From: Pagrus major
Taxonomy: Eukaryota > Chordata > Actinopteri > Spariformes > Sparidae
DNA: 64,000 nt
Direction of reading: 5' to 3'
Assembly (NCBI RefSeq): GCF_040436345.1
Contig: NC_133230.1
Span: forward strand, 23,446,197-23,510,196
Positions 42,401 through 55,020 of this stretch are shown here, in pieces; positions within the stretch are counted from its first letter, which is position 1, and each line of letters opens with the position of its first letter. The notes beneath the pieces are model-generated. The model was given only the letters and a program-made list of their open reading frames with translations, was not told the origin of the DNA and made no database searches. Position numbers and translations under genes: made by a program.

Positions 42401-45400
42401 GATTGTTTTCTCACAACAGAACACGTGTGTCCCATCTGTGATGCAATACAAATATTTGTTTCTAAACAAAATGTAAGGTTAAAGTGATTACAATATGTTA
42501 AAGTGCAATTTTAATTTATTTTTTTAAAGTTGTGAGAACATTTTGATGATTTTCAGGATAGTATTGTGAATCACAATTATGTTGGACAGGGTAGTCATTA
42601 CATCAAATTTTAATATCGTCCTATGCCTCGTAACTAATAGCAATATTATTGTATAAATGTAGAGCAGTGAAACTATAAAATAGCAGAAAATGGAAAAACT
42701 CAAGTAAAGTACCTGAAAATTGAACATAAGAACATTACTTGAGTATATCGTAGCTTACAATCCATTACTGGTTAATCTATTTTGACAATAAGTCTTTCAT
42801 TTTTTATGCAAATGTTTATTGACAAATATCGGTAATCAGTCTCTTTGATTACTGATAATAATTATCCACATTGGCCCTGAAAAAATCCTATTGGTTTCCC
42901 TAAAAGACAAGCTGCACAGTCATTGCATGTTCATGATGCTCCGGACGGTGGCTAAATGCAAATTTTGTGTTGAATCTGTATTTATGCTCTAGTCGACTGA
43001 GCGTGTTTGCACTTTTCATGAAATGCCCTGCTTCACAGTTTCGCTGGGCTCCACTGGGAATTGCCCAATACAATCACAGCCACCTGAACAGCTCAGTGAA
43101 GCACTTGATGCTAAAGTGGTCAGTGTAAATGTTTAATGAATGATCAGCTTCCTTGCAGCTCCTTCCATTCTCTCATCATGTGTCTGTGTATTTTTTCACA
43201 AGAGCGGGATCATTATTGGAAAGCACATTTCATTATTACCTTTGTTGGATTGTTTCCCTCTCTTGTGTCCCAACCAGCTTTAGTTTGCGTCTGTTGTCAG
43301 GCTGCTGTTTCATCTCGGCGCCGTTTTAGCATTCTGATGTGGAATGTCTCCTTGCCATAAACTGTGCTTAATGAAGTGTTTCAATGTGCTATAATTAGCC
43401 TCTGTCTTGGGTTTCTGACTTCATTTCACACGTTTGTCAGATTATAATTAGTCACACTTGACACTAATTGGATGTCGCTCCCGTGGACCAGTTTGACCTT
43501 TTTTTTGTATTAAGATGATTCACTTTAGGGAAATGAAATGCCGGTTTGACTTTGTTGGGGAGATGTGGAGGGATGAAGCTGCAGCGGCAATGTGCAAGCC
43601 CGTGCACGTCTGCATGTGAGGTCCGTCCCTCCTCTGAGCATGGGAGGACGGTAATCTCCAGAATCTGCTGATTAAAATGGAGTCTGGAATATTTGATTAA
43701 TAAAGAAGCTCATAAAGCTGCTCATTAAAATTTTAGCCACAGCTGGAGCTTTCTGTGGGTCAGACACATCCTCCATCCTCCCCCATCGTCAGCTACCTTG
43801 TCACTGGTGTTGAGTAGACTTTGAGTGAGTCAGGCCTGCTGTTTATTGGCACTGCAGTGTGGAGGTGTATGGTCTGGTTTTGCTCCTGCCCTCAACCAGA
43901 CTGTGTTGTTCTGATTGGTGTAATCAGAGGTTGTTGTCAGGATGCAGTCACTGTGTAGGCCCACCTCCTCCTCCTCCTCTTCCTCCTCCACCTCCTCCTC
44001 CTCCTCTCTTGTTATGTGGTAGCTCTAGCTTCCTGTGCAGTGCACCTGCAAATGTGAGAAGCCTCCTGATCACAGCAGCTGAAGAGCTTGAAGTTGTGTT
44101 TTTTAAGATCTGACTTTTCATTAATTCTTCATGCAACTCAGATCTGTTGAGTTCTGGACCGTGTTGGAGTTTGGTCTTGAATGCAGATCATTGTGCCTCT
44201 CTAAAGCCACTCTCCTGCAAACTGTAGCTTGTCGTCAGATATGCAAAATGAGTGTTGACACATGCTCACATTACCGTCGCAGCCATGTGACACGGCAAAC
44301 CGTTGACAGGAACACACTGATAGCGGAGGCCCCACTGGCCACAAGATTTGCTTTTGTTCCTCGCCCTCATGCATACACTCACCTTCTCTATTCAACTGGA
44401 AGATATTGAGGATGTGTAGCACATACCTCTGTCTGAGGCACCTTTTTAAGCCAGGGTGTGTTTGTTCTTCTGCCACTTCTGGGTGATGTATTGTGTACAA
44501 TGCAACCTGAGTTAAAGCTAATAACAAGGCGGATGAGGAGCTTATGGCAACAAAGAACAATCTTAAATGCAATTTTGTGTTTTAATGGTGCAGATGGAGA
44601 AATTCTTAGGCTAGTTTAAGTCTGGCTAATAGTTCTAGTAGGGGACACAAATTTTAAGCAATTTCTTTAAATTATTTAAATGATCAGTTTTGACATTATG
44701 ACAACTGATTGTTTTTAATCCGTTAAATTCTTGATGGTGGCCTTTGGGGCGTTATGAAATTAATAAAAATACATTACAGTTTAGATTGTGGAAAAATAAT
44801 ATGTTTTTGCAACCAGACATTGTTTAGCTGTGACCACAAGCCAGAATGTAAGAACCACTGATCTGAAATGCTTAACTTGGAGGTGAAACTGAAAGTGAAT
44901 GCGCTTGAAATTGTGGTAATCATTCCTCACTGCACAGGAAACTGTGTGCACGCATTCATGGTAATTACGGTGGGTCAAAGTTGAATAAGGAAGCTGCTCT
45001 GTAAACCGTGCTGGTCGTTTACAGCTGACAGACTAATTCAATTCAACTGAATTTCAGATTGCTCTTGTTTTTTGCCCCGTCTGACTTCTTTTTTAGCGAT
45101 CAGTATAAAGTGATCATAATTAATAGGAATGGTGGCGAAACTATAAAAATTGTAGTTGTAAAAGTTTGCGATAAGGTAGAATTATTCTTAAACCATTTTC
45201 AGATTTTAAAGGACGGTGCAAAAACACGTGCCTTTAAAAAAAAAAAAAAAAAAGATAGGGTAGGGGTGTTTTGTGTGTGTGTGTCAGCGTGACACTCTCC
45301 ACCTCGTGTGACAGCGTTGGTGGTGTGGGTCTTGTCACTCATTACAAGTGTCAGAAAGATCTCTCACCTAAGCCAGTGCACCTGCTGCTCGGGGCTGCGG

Positions 45401-47659
45401 GGGCCACTGATGGAGAGCTTGTCGTTACGCAGACAGCCAGCACCCGCCACAAGACTTTCACCACTTATTTGCTCTCTCTCGCTCTCTCTCACTCTCCCCC
45501 CTCCATGTTTCGCTCCAGACTGATCAGCATCCTCTCTTGGTTTCTTCACCTCGTGTAACTGCTCGGGAGCATTTACAGCTGGCGTGCTTTTAGTAAATTG
45601 ATATGTCACACTGCGTCGCAATCACATTACGAACGGCAGTGAAGCCAACAGGTTCGTTTGACGGGGATTGACTGTACGCTCGGCGCACATATGGTATAGA
45701 TCCGAGAGGAGCAATTTAGACATATCACTACACAGCTGTGTGTCGTTATTTTTTACGAGCCAAGTATTTATCTTTTAAAAAGAAATCCTTGATCAAGCTA
45801 CTGGTGAACATGTCAAACCTCTGATCTTTATGGCCAATCTGTTTTGAGTACGTCTCTGTGTGATTCCTCTTGTAAAAATTCCTGCATCTTAAAGGGTGAG
45901 AAAGTGCCAGTGCATGCCAGAAATTGGTGTTTTCTTTGCTTTGTATGCACTGAAAAACACTGTAGGACATCTTTACAAGAGAGATGGTAGTAGTGATGTG
46001 AGTATTACCTGCAATAAAGCTGCTATCTTGTAACACCAGTAAGGAAAAACAAAGTCCCACAGTTATTAGACATGATCTGCTTGTTAGCTTTCGACCTTCC
46101 TTTCTCACCGTCATGCCTTTTTGAACCCCCTGTCTTGTTGTTTTTATTCCTCTCTTTGTCTTTCTCACACCTCTCCACCCCTGCACTCGCTCTGTACCTG
46201 TGACTGTTTACTCTTCTCAGTATCACACACCGACACGAAGCCTCCCTTTCCCAGAAGCCTCACACACACACACACATACACACACAGACACACACACTGT
46301 GGCTTTGTCTGAACCGCAGAGCTGTGGGCTTTGTGCGGGACAGCATTCCTAACACGGCTGTTCATTTGCTGGACGTCGTCTCAACGAGGGAGTAAAGACG
46401 AAAGGGAAGGAGGGCAGAGCAGGATCTGGAAGACAAATTGGGCTCCTCCACCTCCTCCACCTTCTAGTTTAAGATTCCAGGCTCGACTCGCAGCCCCTCA
46501 GCTCATTAGTTTCACTTCAAAATGGCCGTCTTCCTAATGTTGTAATTGAGAACACGTGGAGGAACTTCATTACGCTGATGTGGAGATGTTCATACGAGAA
46601 GAGTCAGGAGCTATTATTTGCCCTGTTCAACCTGTGATATAACAGCAGACTGTGGAAATCACATACAAACTACTTTGCCATGATTTCAGAGTTGCAGCAT
46701 TTACCCCCATCTTTGATATAGTCAAATTAGAACCTGCCCTTGTGCTAGGCACTCTGCTGAGATTAATTAAGTAGGCTAATTACCATACCAGGCGTGTGGC
46801 AGCGATTGAGGGCTTGAATGTGAAGTATCCTCCCCCATTTCACTCTGAATATTAACAGTGAAACCCTGAGGGACTGCCAAAATCTCAGTGGTGCTAAGAA
46901 AAGTGGAACTAAAGTGTTAGTCTGAGCTGCTCGCCGACTTCACATCAGACCCCAGCCTCCATGTCGACGGGATAAACTAAACTCGGTCAGCGCCACCGTA
47001 GCTCACAGCCCATCTAGAATCAGATAAGACAAAGAGCCCACAGAGGTAATAATACGTTTAACTTGAGGAGTGGGAGCAGCAGCGTCGTGTCGTAACTGGG
47101 TTGCATTGTGTTTTTTCTCTCTGCAAATTCTTCCCGATGGCAAGCTGGAAGAGGAGAGAGAAGCTCAGCTGTCAGTTTGAGTCGTGCATTGAACAACGCT
47201 GATAAGAAGTTTGAACAGACGTTAACGGCATTATGTGGGTTGAGGAGAGTTTCTGAGGGACTTGCATACAAATCTCGTATCTGCTTCAGCTTACTGATTT
47301 AATGATCTATAGCCGGCAGAGCAACAGGCCATTATGGAGGCATTCGTACATGATAAAAAGGCTCATCTCCATATCAGAGATTCTGCAAATATGTTCACAT
47401 CACGGTTATTCTCCCAAAGCAGCTGCCCCATGAGCGGCTCAGCTGTGTAAACCATGTCACCCAGTGTCACTGACCTGACGTTACCCCCCTGCAGGTTGGG
47501 CGACCAGTTCTATAAGGAGGCCATTGAGCAGTGCCGCAGCTACAATGCCCGCCTGTGTGCTGAACGCAGCGTCCGCCTGCCATTCCTGGACTCACAAACC
47601 GGCGTGGCCCAGAACAACTGCTACATCTGGATGGAACGACACCACCGCAGCCCCGGTGG

Positions 47660-47728
<69 letters not shown>

Positions 47729-50700
47729 CATACAAAGAATGTTTTATGTTTAGGTTAAGAGTATTTTTGTCCATTAAGCTGAAAATGGCGTCTGTTTGTT
47801 TGTGATGAAAAGGTATTAACTAGGATTGGAAATAAAGATCATTTGATTATTTGTCGATAAATACATTAATTTAAAAGTCGGGTACTTTGGCTTTGATGCA
47901 GCATCCAGCATCTGTAGTCAACACTCTTTGGTCTCACGCAGTGTCACTGGGTCGGATTGCCCGCAAAATCATAACATTACCACTAAATGTTGATAGCTTT
48001 AGCATTTTCGATAAAATTACTATTACCAGTCAGATCTGTCAGCTGTTGGCCATCCTAGGTGTATAAACAATACTCAAACAAAGTGTACTTTGTTTCACCA
48101 TTGATATATTAGTTCAGTAGTTTAGTTTAGTACAGCTGTGTTTGAAAAAGAAAAATTATTGTTGTTAAAAATATGTTACACTACATGAGGCGGTGGTGCT
48201 CATACCCCTTTTGTCCACAGGCATGGCTGTAGACTTGTTAGTCTTGTTAGTCTATGTAAATCTCAACGTAGAATCTGTAATAAAACAAACAAAAAATTAA
48301 TATAATGAATGTTATAACCTGACTCTTTTCTTATCTGGGAAGTGTTTTTATTTTATAAAAATAATAGTTTCAGTTGAAACTCTTGTTTGCATCTTCACAA
48401 CTGTTATTGTACAGGCGTCGCAGCCGGGCAGATGTACACATACCCCGCCCGCTGCTGGAGGAAGAAGAGACGGCTGCACAACGCCACAGATCCACGTCTG
48501 GGCATCTACGGACTCCATCTCGGTGAGACCCTGCAGCCTCTTCTCCTCAAACCACCTGCCCGTCACTTTCTCCTCCTCTCAGTTTCCCCTCCCACTCAGC
48601 CTCCCGTCCACCGCCCGACTCCCACCCACCTCCTCCACCTCCTTCAGCTCATGTGATTACTGGTGATGATCTGGAATAATCTAGCTAAAAGCATATCGCT
48701 CTGTCTCAGCGCAGCGAGCAGAACAGGCTGCCAGTCATTTTTCAGAGGATGAAATGTGTCTGTGTTCACCCCGGCTGGTAAACTTGTTTTGCGAGAAGTA
48801 GAACATGTAATTAGATTTACCACTGCTGGGAGCAGCGAGACAGAGTTCGGCCACTGAAGACAGTATTTAATAAATGTTATGGAATAGAGTTTGGCCTTCT
48901 CTGCTGCTCACTCAACACATTTACCTTCTCCTCGATCTTATTTTCTCCTCACCACCTCCCTTGCTGATGGATTTTGTCTCTTTCTCTCTGGCAACTCTTT
49001 CATCTCTCCATCTCTCCCCGTTGTTGGCCGTGCAGTCTGTGAGCATTTTGTCGCCAGTCTTCTTTAGCTCAAGTAGTCCATTCTGTGCCCAAGGCTTGCA
49101 TACCCAGTGGGATGTTACACTACCCTCAGGAATGAACATGACAAAAGAGGGAATCTCACACAGAAACATTGTGTTACACCTTTCTCTTTCTAGTAGTTTC
49201 TATAAAAGGCTGTGACAAATCAGTTATGTTTTGATAGAGATCTCCAAGATCGTGATGCCTTTAGTTCAAATTTAATTTCTGCAGTGCACGCTGAAGGACA
49301 AATGCTTGGGAAGTTGAGAGAGAGAGAGAGAGCGGGCGTGGAAAGAGAAAGCAAGATGGAGTGATAGCATATGAACCAAGTCTTTGTTTCCCAAACACAT
49401 CCCATTGTCGCCTATTGTTTTCCACTGAGCTTGCGTTCGCTGAGACCCCGCCGCCACCACCCTGCTGTCCCTTCCCTTCTCCAGCAAAAGCGGAGTGCAT
49501 GTGCTGTCTGCGAGCGCCCAGCGGAGGGGAAATGTACCCTGATTTAACCTGGCGTCTCTTATACGGAGCACGTTGTGCAGCTGGCCAGAGGTGGCCAGCA
49601 CAGGGCAGCAGAGTCTGTCTCGCTACCTCGGCTGGCTGTCTAACTGATGGTGTGCTAGAGACTGGGGCTGCATGCAGAATCAGCTCCCTGCTGCAGGCTG
49701 CTGCCGGCTCTATTTTTAGCCCCCCAGCTCCCATGGGTTGAGAGGGAGGGAGGGAGGGGAGGGGGGGGGGGGGGGGGGGGGGGGGTCTGTCTCGTCGCGG
49801 AGAGTTGAAAGTCAACGTGTGCAGACACAATGGTGAGGGGCTGCCGCCGCATGGTGGAGAGGCCCATTTTGGAGGAGCGCGTTGTATCTGCTCCTCACGC
49901 CTACTTCCTATATCTGCCTCTTGCCTATGCAGTCTTCTGTTGCTTCAGCACTCCACGTTCAATATTCTGCAAAAGTCTGTCTGGTGGGCGCAATGGTGAG
50001 ATGAAGGGCTCATAGAAAGCTTGAGTCAGGGGGCTTTGAAGTGTGTCCTCTTTTCAACCATGCACAAAGCAACTGGATGACCACGAAGCTGACTGTGTAG
50101 AGGAGATTGTGTAAATAAGATCCTGCAGATCCAAGTGACTATCAAAGCTTTTGTTTGTACTGCTTTGTCTGCTCAACCTGCTCGCCTCCTACACTGTTTG
50201 TTTAGATCTTGAGCTCGCTGTAGGAGGAGATAACTGCATGATGTGTTCGGGGGTTAACGTGACAAGCCACTTAACTGCATTGTACCTCGGAGATTCCTGT
50301 GGACAAAGTCATCCCAGCTTCTGCATAGTGCAGCATTACTGAGAGCTCATCAATGACAATGCACTCTCGCTCAGAGTGACATGTACATTTTTTCAGCAAT
50401 ATAGTGCTGCGAAAATAGTTGTGATGACACATTGTGTAGCAGACAAAGAGAAAATAGATGACAGCCGCTATAGCAAACAAATGCCTCAGCAATTTGCCAC
50501 ATGCTGTTATTAGAACTAGAGTGGAGGAGACAATACATGTGAAATGTGCTGATAGAAATCTGCTCACAGAGTACAGAGATTGTAGCACTGATGCTTCTTG
50601 TCACAATTACAGCTCTTGATGGTGATTCAGGGGATGTAACACACTGCAGCTCATTCATCATCAGCAGTAAACAGGTCCCATTACTTTGATTTTACACCTG

Positions 50701-51706
50701 TGGAACTATTATCTAAAGTGAGCAATAGACGGATGTTTTCATGCACTTTGAAGTATGAACACTGAGCTGGTATTTTGATGATTCATCACGTGCTGCCTTG
50801 TTTTTGTCTTTATGCAGAAGGTGGCCTCATGTCCAAGGACACCTTGCCCACACAGAGCACCACGCTGGAGGCGCTGCTACGAGGAGAGGGGCTAGACAAG
50901 AGGAACAACTCTAAGAATGACGAGGAAAGCCTGCTGGAGATCCAGGTGGGTTCAGTCAGAAAGGTCTGAAACACCCACTGTATGCATTTATTTGACACAA
51001 TACTATAAAAAAAAATACAGTATCGATGTTTGATACTACATCAAAGAAATGACACAACATTGAAGGTAGAAAATTTTATATTTTTGATAATGGTAAATAT
51101 AATATGGCTTGTGTCCTTGTGTGTTAAGCACAACCGTATCAAAGTTAATGGTGCAATATGTAAGAATTGGCATCCTAAACTTAAAAAATAGGGGGGCAGA
51201 ATATCACCAGAGTAACAAGCTTACTGCTTCGAACTGTAACTGCTCTTAGTTAGTTAGCTCAGTTAGCCGTGCAGCTAGCAGTGCAGATTGGGAGCTCAGA
51301 GCATCGGGGCAGTTTTAGCATTTAGACTGCTAGCATAGGAGCTTTAGACTGGGCGGGCCAGGGCTAGCTGGTTAGCATGCTAACTTCACTAGATACCTCT
51401 GCAACACAATTTATAGACAGCATATTGTCATAAAGTGAACTGTTATTTCTTTACATTCTGTTGATAATTTTGCTAAAAGTCTTACATATCACACCTTTAA
51501 TTTACTTCTGACTATTATCAGATGAGTGAGAGAGAGGAGGCAGGCCTATGTGGGCCTGACAGTATGTGTGTCAACTCGCTGTTGCAGAGAAGAGAGAGCG
51601 AGAAAGTGCAGCTGGTATGGGTGTATCGATACTACAGAAAAAAATCGTAATGAAACAGTTTCAGATATTCAGAATCGATATGTATTGGTATTGCAATACC
51701 TTTGAC

Positions 51707-51767
<61 letters not shown>

Positions 51768-52803
51768 TTGTTGCTGTGGTTTTAGAGAGTCAGCCAAACG
51801 TTTAAAATGTAAATGTTCAGCGATATCACTCAAACGACTGAGGGCCCTGGCACTGAGAGTGAAGTGTTGCGCCCCAACAGGGCAACTTGCCAAGTTTTTC
51901 CAGCTGACCTGCAGGGCTCATTAGCTGGCTGCTGTCTCACTGAGAGGCATTTTGGACAAGTAACTTTGAATTCCCATTAACTGATTATTATATATGATAG
52001 TGATTCTCACATTAAAGCGGAAAACAAATATGAAACTTAATTAGCTCTATTGTCAAAAGCAGTTACGCCTTCTGCCAAATATACATGTGTACACATGTAT
52101 ATTTACAAGAAGAGAGGGCTTAGAGCATAACAGCTTATTTCTCCTCTCTTCATGCTCCTGGTACTAAACAAATGACTACAATAAAGTAACTGTCTCCATC
52201 CTGTAAGCAGCTGTCTGAGCTGTAAACATTTCATTATTAAACAGATGTTTACACCAATAGAGAACATGCACTACAACTGTCAAAAACACCCAGATATTGT
52301 GTTGAGAACTGAGAAATAGATTTTCTTTCCGCTCTGTTGCTGCCGCGCAGTGTGTTTTCAACAAACTGCTACATTAATCAGAGATGAGGAATGAACTGTT
52401 TTTTCCTCCCTGTCTCTTTGTGTCTCAGAGGGTTCTGGAGGCAGACGCAGCAGAAGACGCTTTCAACGATGATGACGACTACGAGGTGGACACTCCCAAG
52501 AGGAGACATCGGGGCAAAGGAAGAGTAAGCGACAACATAGACTCCAGCTGTCATGTTTCAAATTTAAGTTGCACAGTAGTCGAGGCAAAGAATTTTAGTT
52601 TCTTTTGACAATCTAGTTTCTATAAAACATAGTGTAAACATTAGGGATGTTATGATTTTGATTCTAAATTGAACATCGATAGAAATGTGCTTTCAATTGT
52701 AATCACCAAATTAAAACATAGTATCTTTTTATCATGTGCTGAGTGAGCACTTGGTGTCCAAGCTTTCTCTAATCCACAGATTGTCTCTTTGGCCAGCTGA
52801 CCC

Positions 52804-52882
<79 letters not shown>

Positions 52883-54937
52883 CACCCCCATCACCACTTT
52901 AACCCTTCAAATCCCCCAACAGGGGCCTCCCATCAGGGATACGCGGGTCAGAGCTTCAGCTGAGCCCAGAGCTCAGTGCTCCTTCCAGGGAAAAGTTGGG
53001 TTTCCACTTGGGGTCTAATGCTAGGTCTATTTTTAAGTGTCATATCAAAATATTTTAAATTTAAATTTTTTTATTTTTTGTGTTATATATATATATATAG
53101 TGTTTCATAAACACTTAAAAGTTCCTCGTAGTCACTTTATTCAACAGTGTATTTTACATATTAAACACTATGGATTCAAGTACAAAACATATATTGTGGT
53201 ATTCTGCCCGGGCAGGTTGTATAAAAATAAAAAATATTTTGTTTATTTTTATTACTCAAACCGAGCAATTGATTATGCGAATAGTTGTCAATTAAATGGC
53301 TGATAGCTAATGGATTAATTAATTAAATGATCTTTGAGCATTTTGACTTAATAAGTCTAAACAAATGAGGCCCAGAGTCCGACTTGTCCTCGTCTTACTT
53401 ATTAGCTTTGTACTGTATATTGTATCAACAAGTAATTCCAAAATAGCGTCCGCACTTCAGTTGACTCGCTGTAACTCAATCACCAACACAGTTTGTTGAG
53501 ATGGAAGATGAAACAAGGTAAACAAGTGTCACTGTAGCCTCCAGTATTCCTGTACATGCAAGTTGCATGTGGAAAGTGCAGGTAGGAGGGTATTGGATTT
53601 TACTCTTTCTGTTGTGACTCGTGTTGAAAGACACATGCTCATGCTGTTCTCTCTTCGCTCTGCGTCTTCTCTGTTTCAGACAGATACAAACAAAAGCAGA
53701 ACTCAAAATCTTCGACCTCAGGTACCTCGGTTTGTTGACTTTTTTCAAACAGTAGTTTTTAGGGTATTTGTTTTGATAGATTGTCGAGTGGTTGTTTCGC
53801 AAGTGCAGTGATTATTGATTTAGGCCCCTATATCATCTTACTTTTCTCAAGCTGAAAAGTGTCCTGGGTGCTGGGAGACATGGTTATTATGTTGTCTGTG
53901 TTTGTGTTTTATTTGACTGACTATTGTAATCAGACTGGAAAGTGCTTCCTTTTGTCCCCTTTTGGACTGAGACTGGAATTGCTACCTCCATGAAATGCCA
54001 TGAGTCTGTTTATTTTTCAATCATTGACTCAAAAAACTCTCTGTAGATATTTTTAGTTCATTGCTTTATAATGTAGAGACATGACCACCTCACCAGACAC
54101 CCATCCAGGTGTTCGACTGATTTTTGTAGGCCTCGTTATCGAAGTCTTTTTTCTGAACAAATGGTCAGAAAAGGAAACAAACATCCTGCATTTGGAAATG
54201 TTGTGTTGCCAAAAATAATTTTTATGCAAGCAGTTATAGTAGTAGGACTGAACATCTGCTGTCTGTTGCAGTCTGTGCGAAGCGCTACAGGAACCGTACG
54301 GGACTAAGCTACCACTACACTCATTCCCACCTGGCAGAGGAGGACAGAGCCGGAGAGAGAAGCACTGTGGCGTCCAGATCCCCCTCTGCACAACCGACTG
54401 ACAGACACAAACGTAAGAAGTCAAAGTGTTACACCTCTAACAAATCATAACCTTTGGTTTCATCAAACAAACCATCACTTACCATAACATACCATGTGTA
54501 TATGTCCCACTTGAATGTCCTGCTGACAGTTTGGATTTTAAGTCTGATTTAGTCTTTGATTAGATTTAGCTTTTGTAAAATCATTCTTTTTTTGTTTATT
54601 CGTATTTTTTTGAGAATTAGCTTTTAATAGACCAAATGTCTTTTTTTTTCTCAAACAAAATCCTCAATTTGAATAAAAATGATTCATCGGATTAAATGGA
54701 GCGTCGAGCGAATTATCTTTTCTAATGAAATGACTTCAGTAATTTACTAGAAGATGAAAATGAAAATGTTTTTGAAAGGCATAAATGGACTGAAGCAGAA
54801 TAATCAGCTTTTTTTTTATAATTCTGGAAATGATTACAACGATCTTTCATCATTAATTTTGACTTTTGGAAATGTTTGTATCACATGAGTTGACACAATC
54901 ATATATATATATACATATATATAATATAAATATATAA

Positions 54938-55020
<83 letters not shown>

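Larger units (their letters stand above)
40819..42901. mobile_element. Outer DNA-transposon-like repeat carrying later insertions
   Basis: The left end TAGGGATAGACCGATTATAG and right end CCTATTGGTTTCCCTA are imperfect inverses, like the ends of a fish hAT-type family. Inside lie a 264-bp hAT MITE (41014-41277), a second element starting AGGGATGGGACAATA (about 41341-42629) and, within that, a Penelope-like fragment. A partial relative of the left part (TACTTTGGCTTTGATGCAGC) occurs at 47820-48000. No transposase frame. Outer limits are moderately certain. Confidence 0.5.
39515..47494 (+). other. dpf3: dpf3 intron 1
   Basis: 8-kb intron. The left part (40819-42901) is a stack of nested transposons. 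The centre (about 43370-43780) is non-repetitive and rich in TAATTA-type words and may contain enhancers. A CTC-rich tract lies at 43963-44008 and a CA repeat at 46261-46299. No alternative first exon can be supported. Confidence 0.55.

Noticed and set aside
42016-42435. Minus-strand ORF of 139 aa as a host gene
   Set aside because: Its GIY-YIG-like sequence and flanks are those of a Penelope-like retroelement; it lies in a nest of repeats inside an intron and is a truncated copy.
49261-49830. Minus-strand ORF of 189 aa in dpf3 intron 3
   Set aside because: Proline-rich low complexity caused by the G-run and GGGA repeats; no domain or splice support.
53691-53732. Candidate 42-nt dpf3 exon with a strong acceptor and CAG/GTACCT donor
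   Set aside because: It is phase 0 at both ends, while the exon at 54272 needs one extra base; including it shifts the frame into a stop. It also lacks the DKPYVCD signature.
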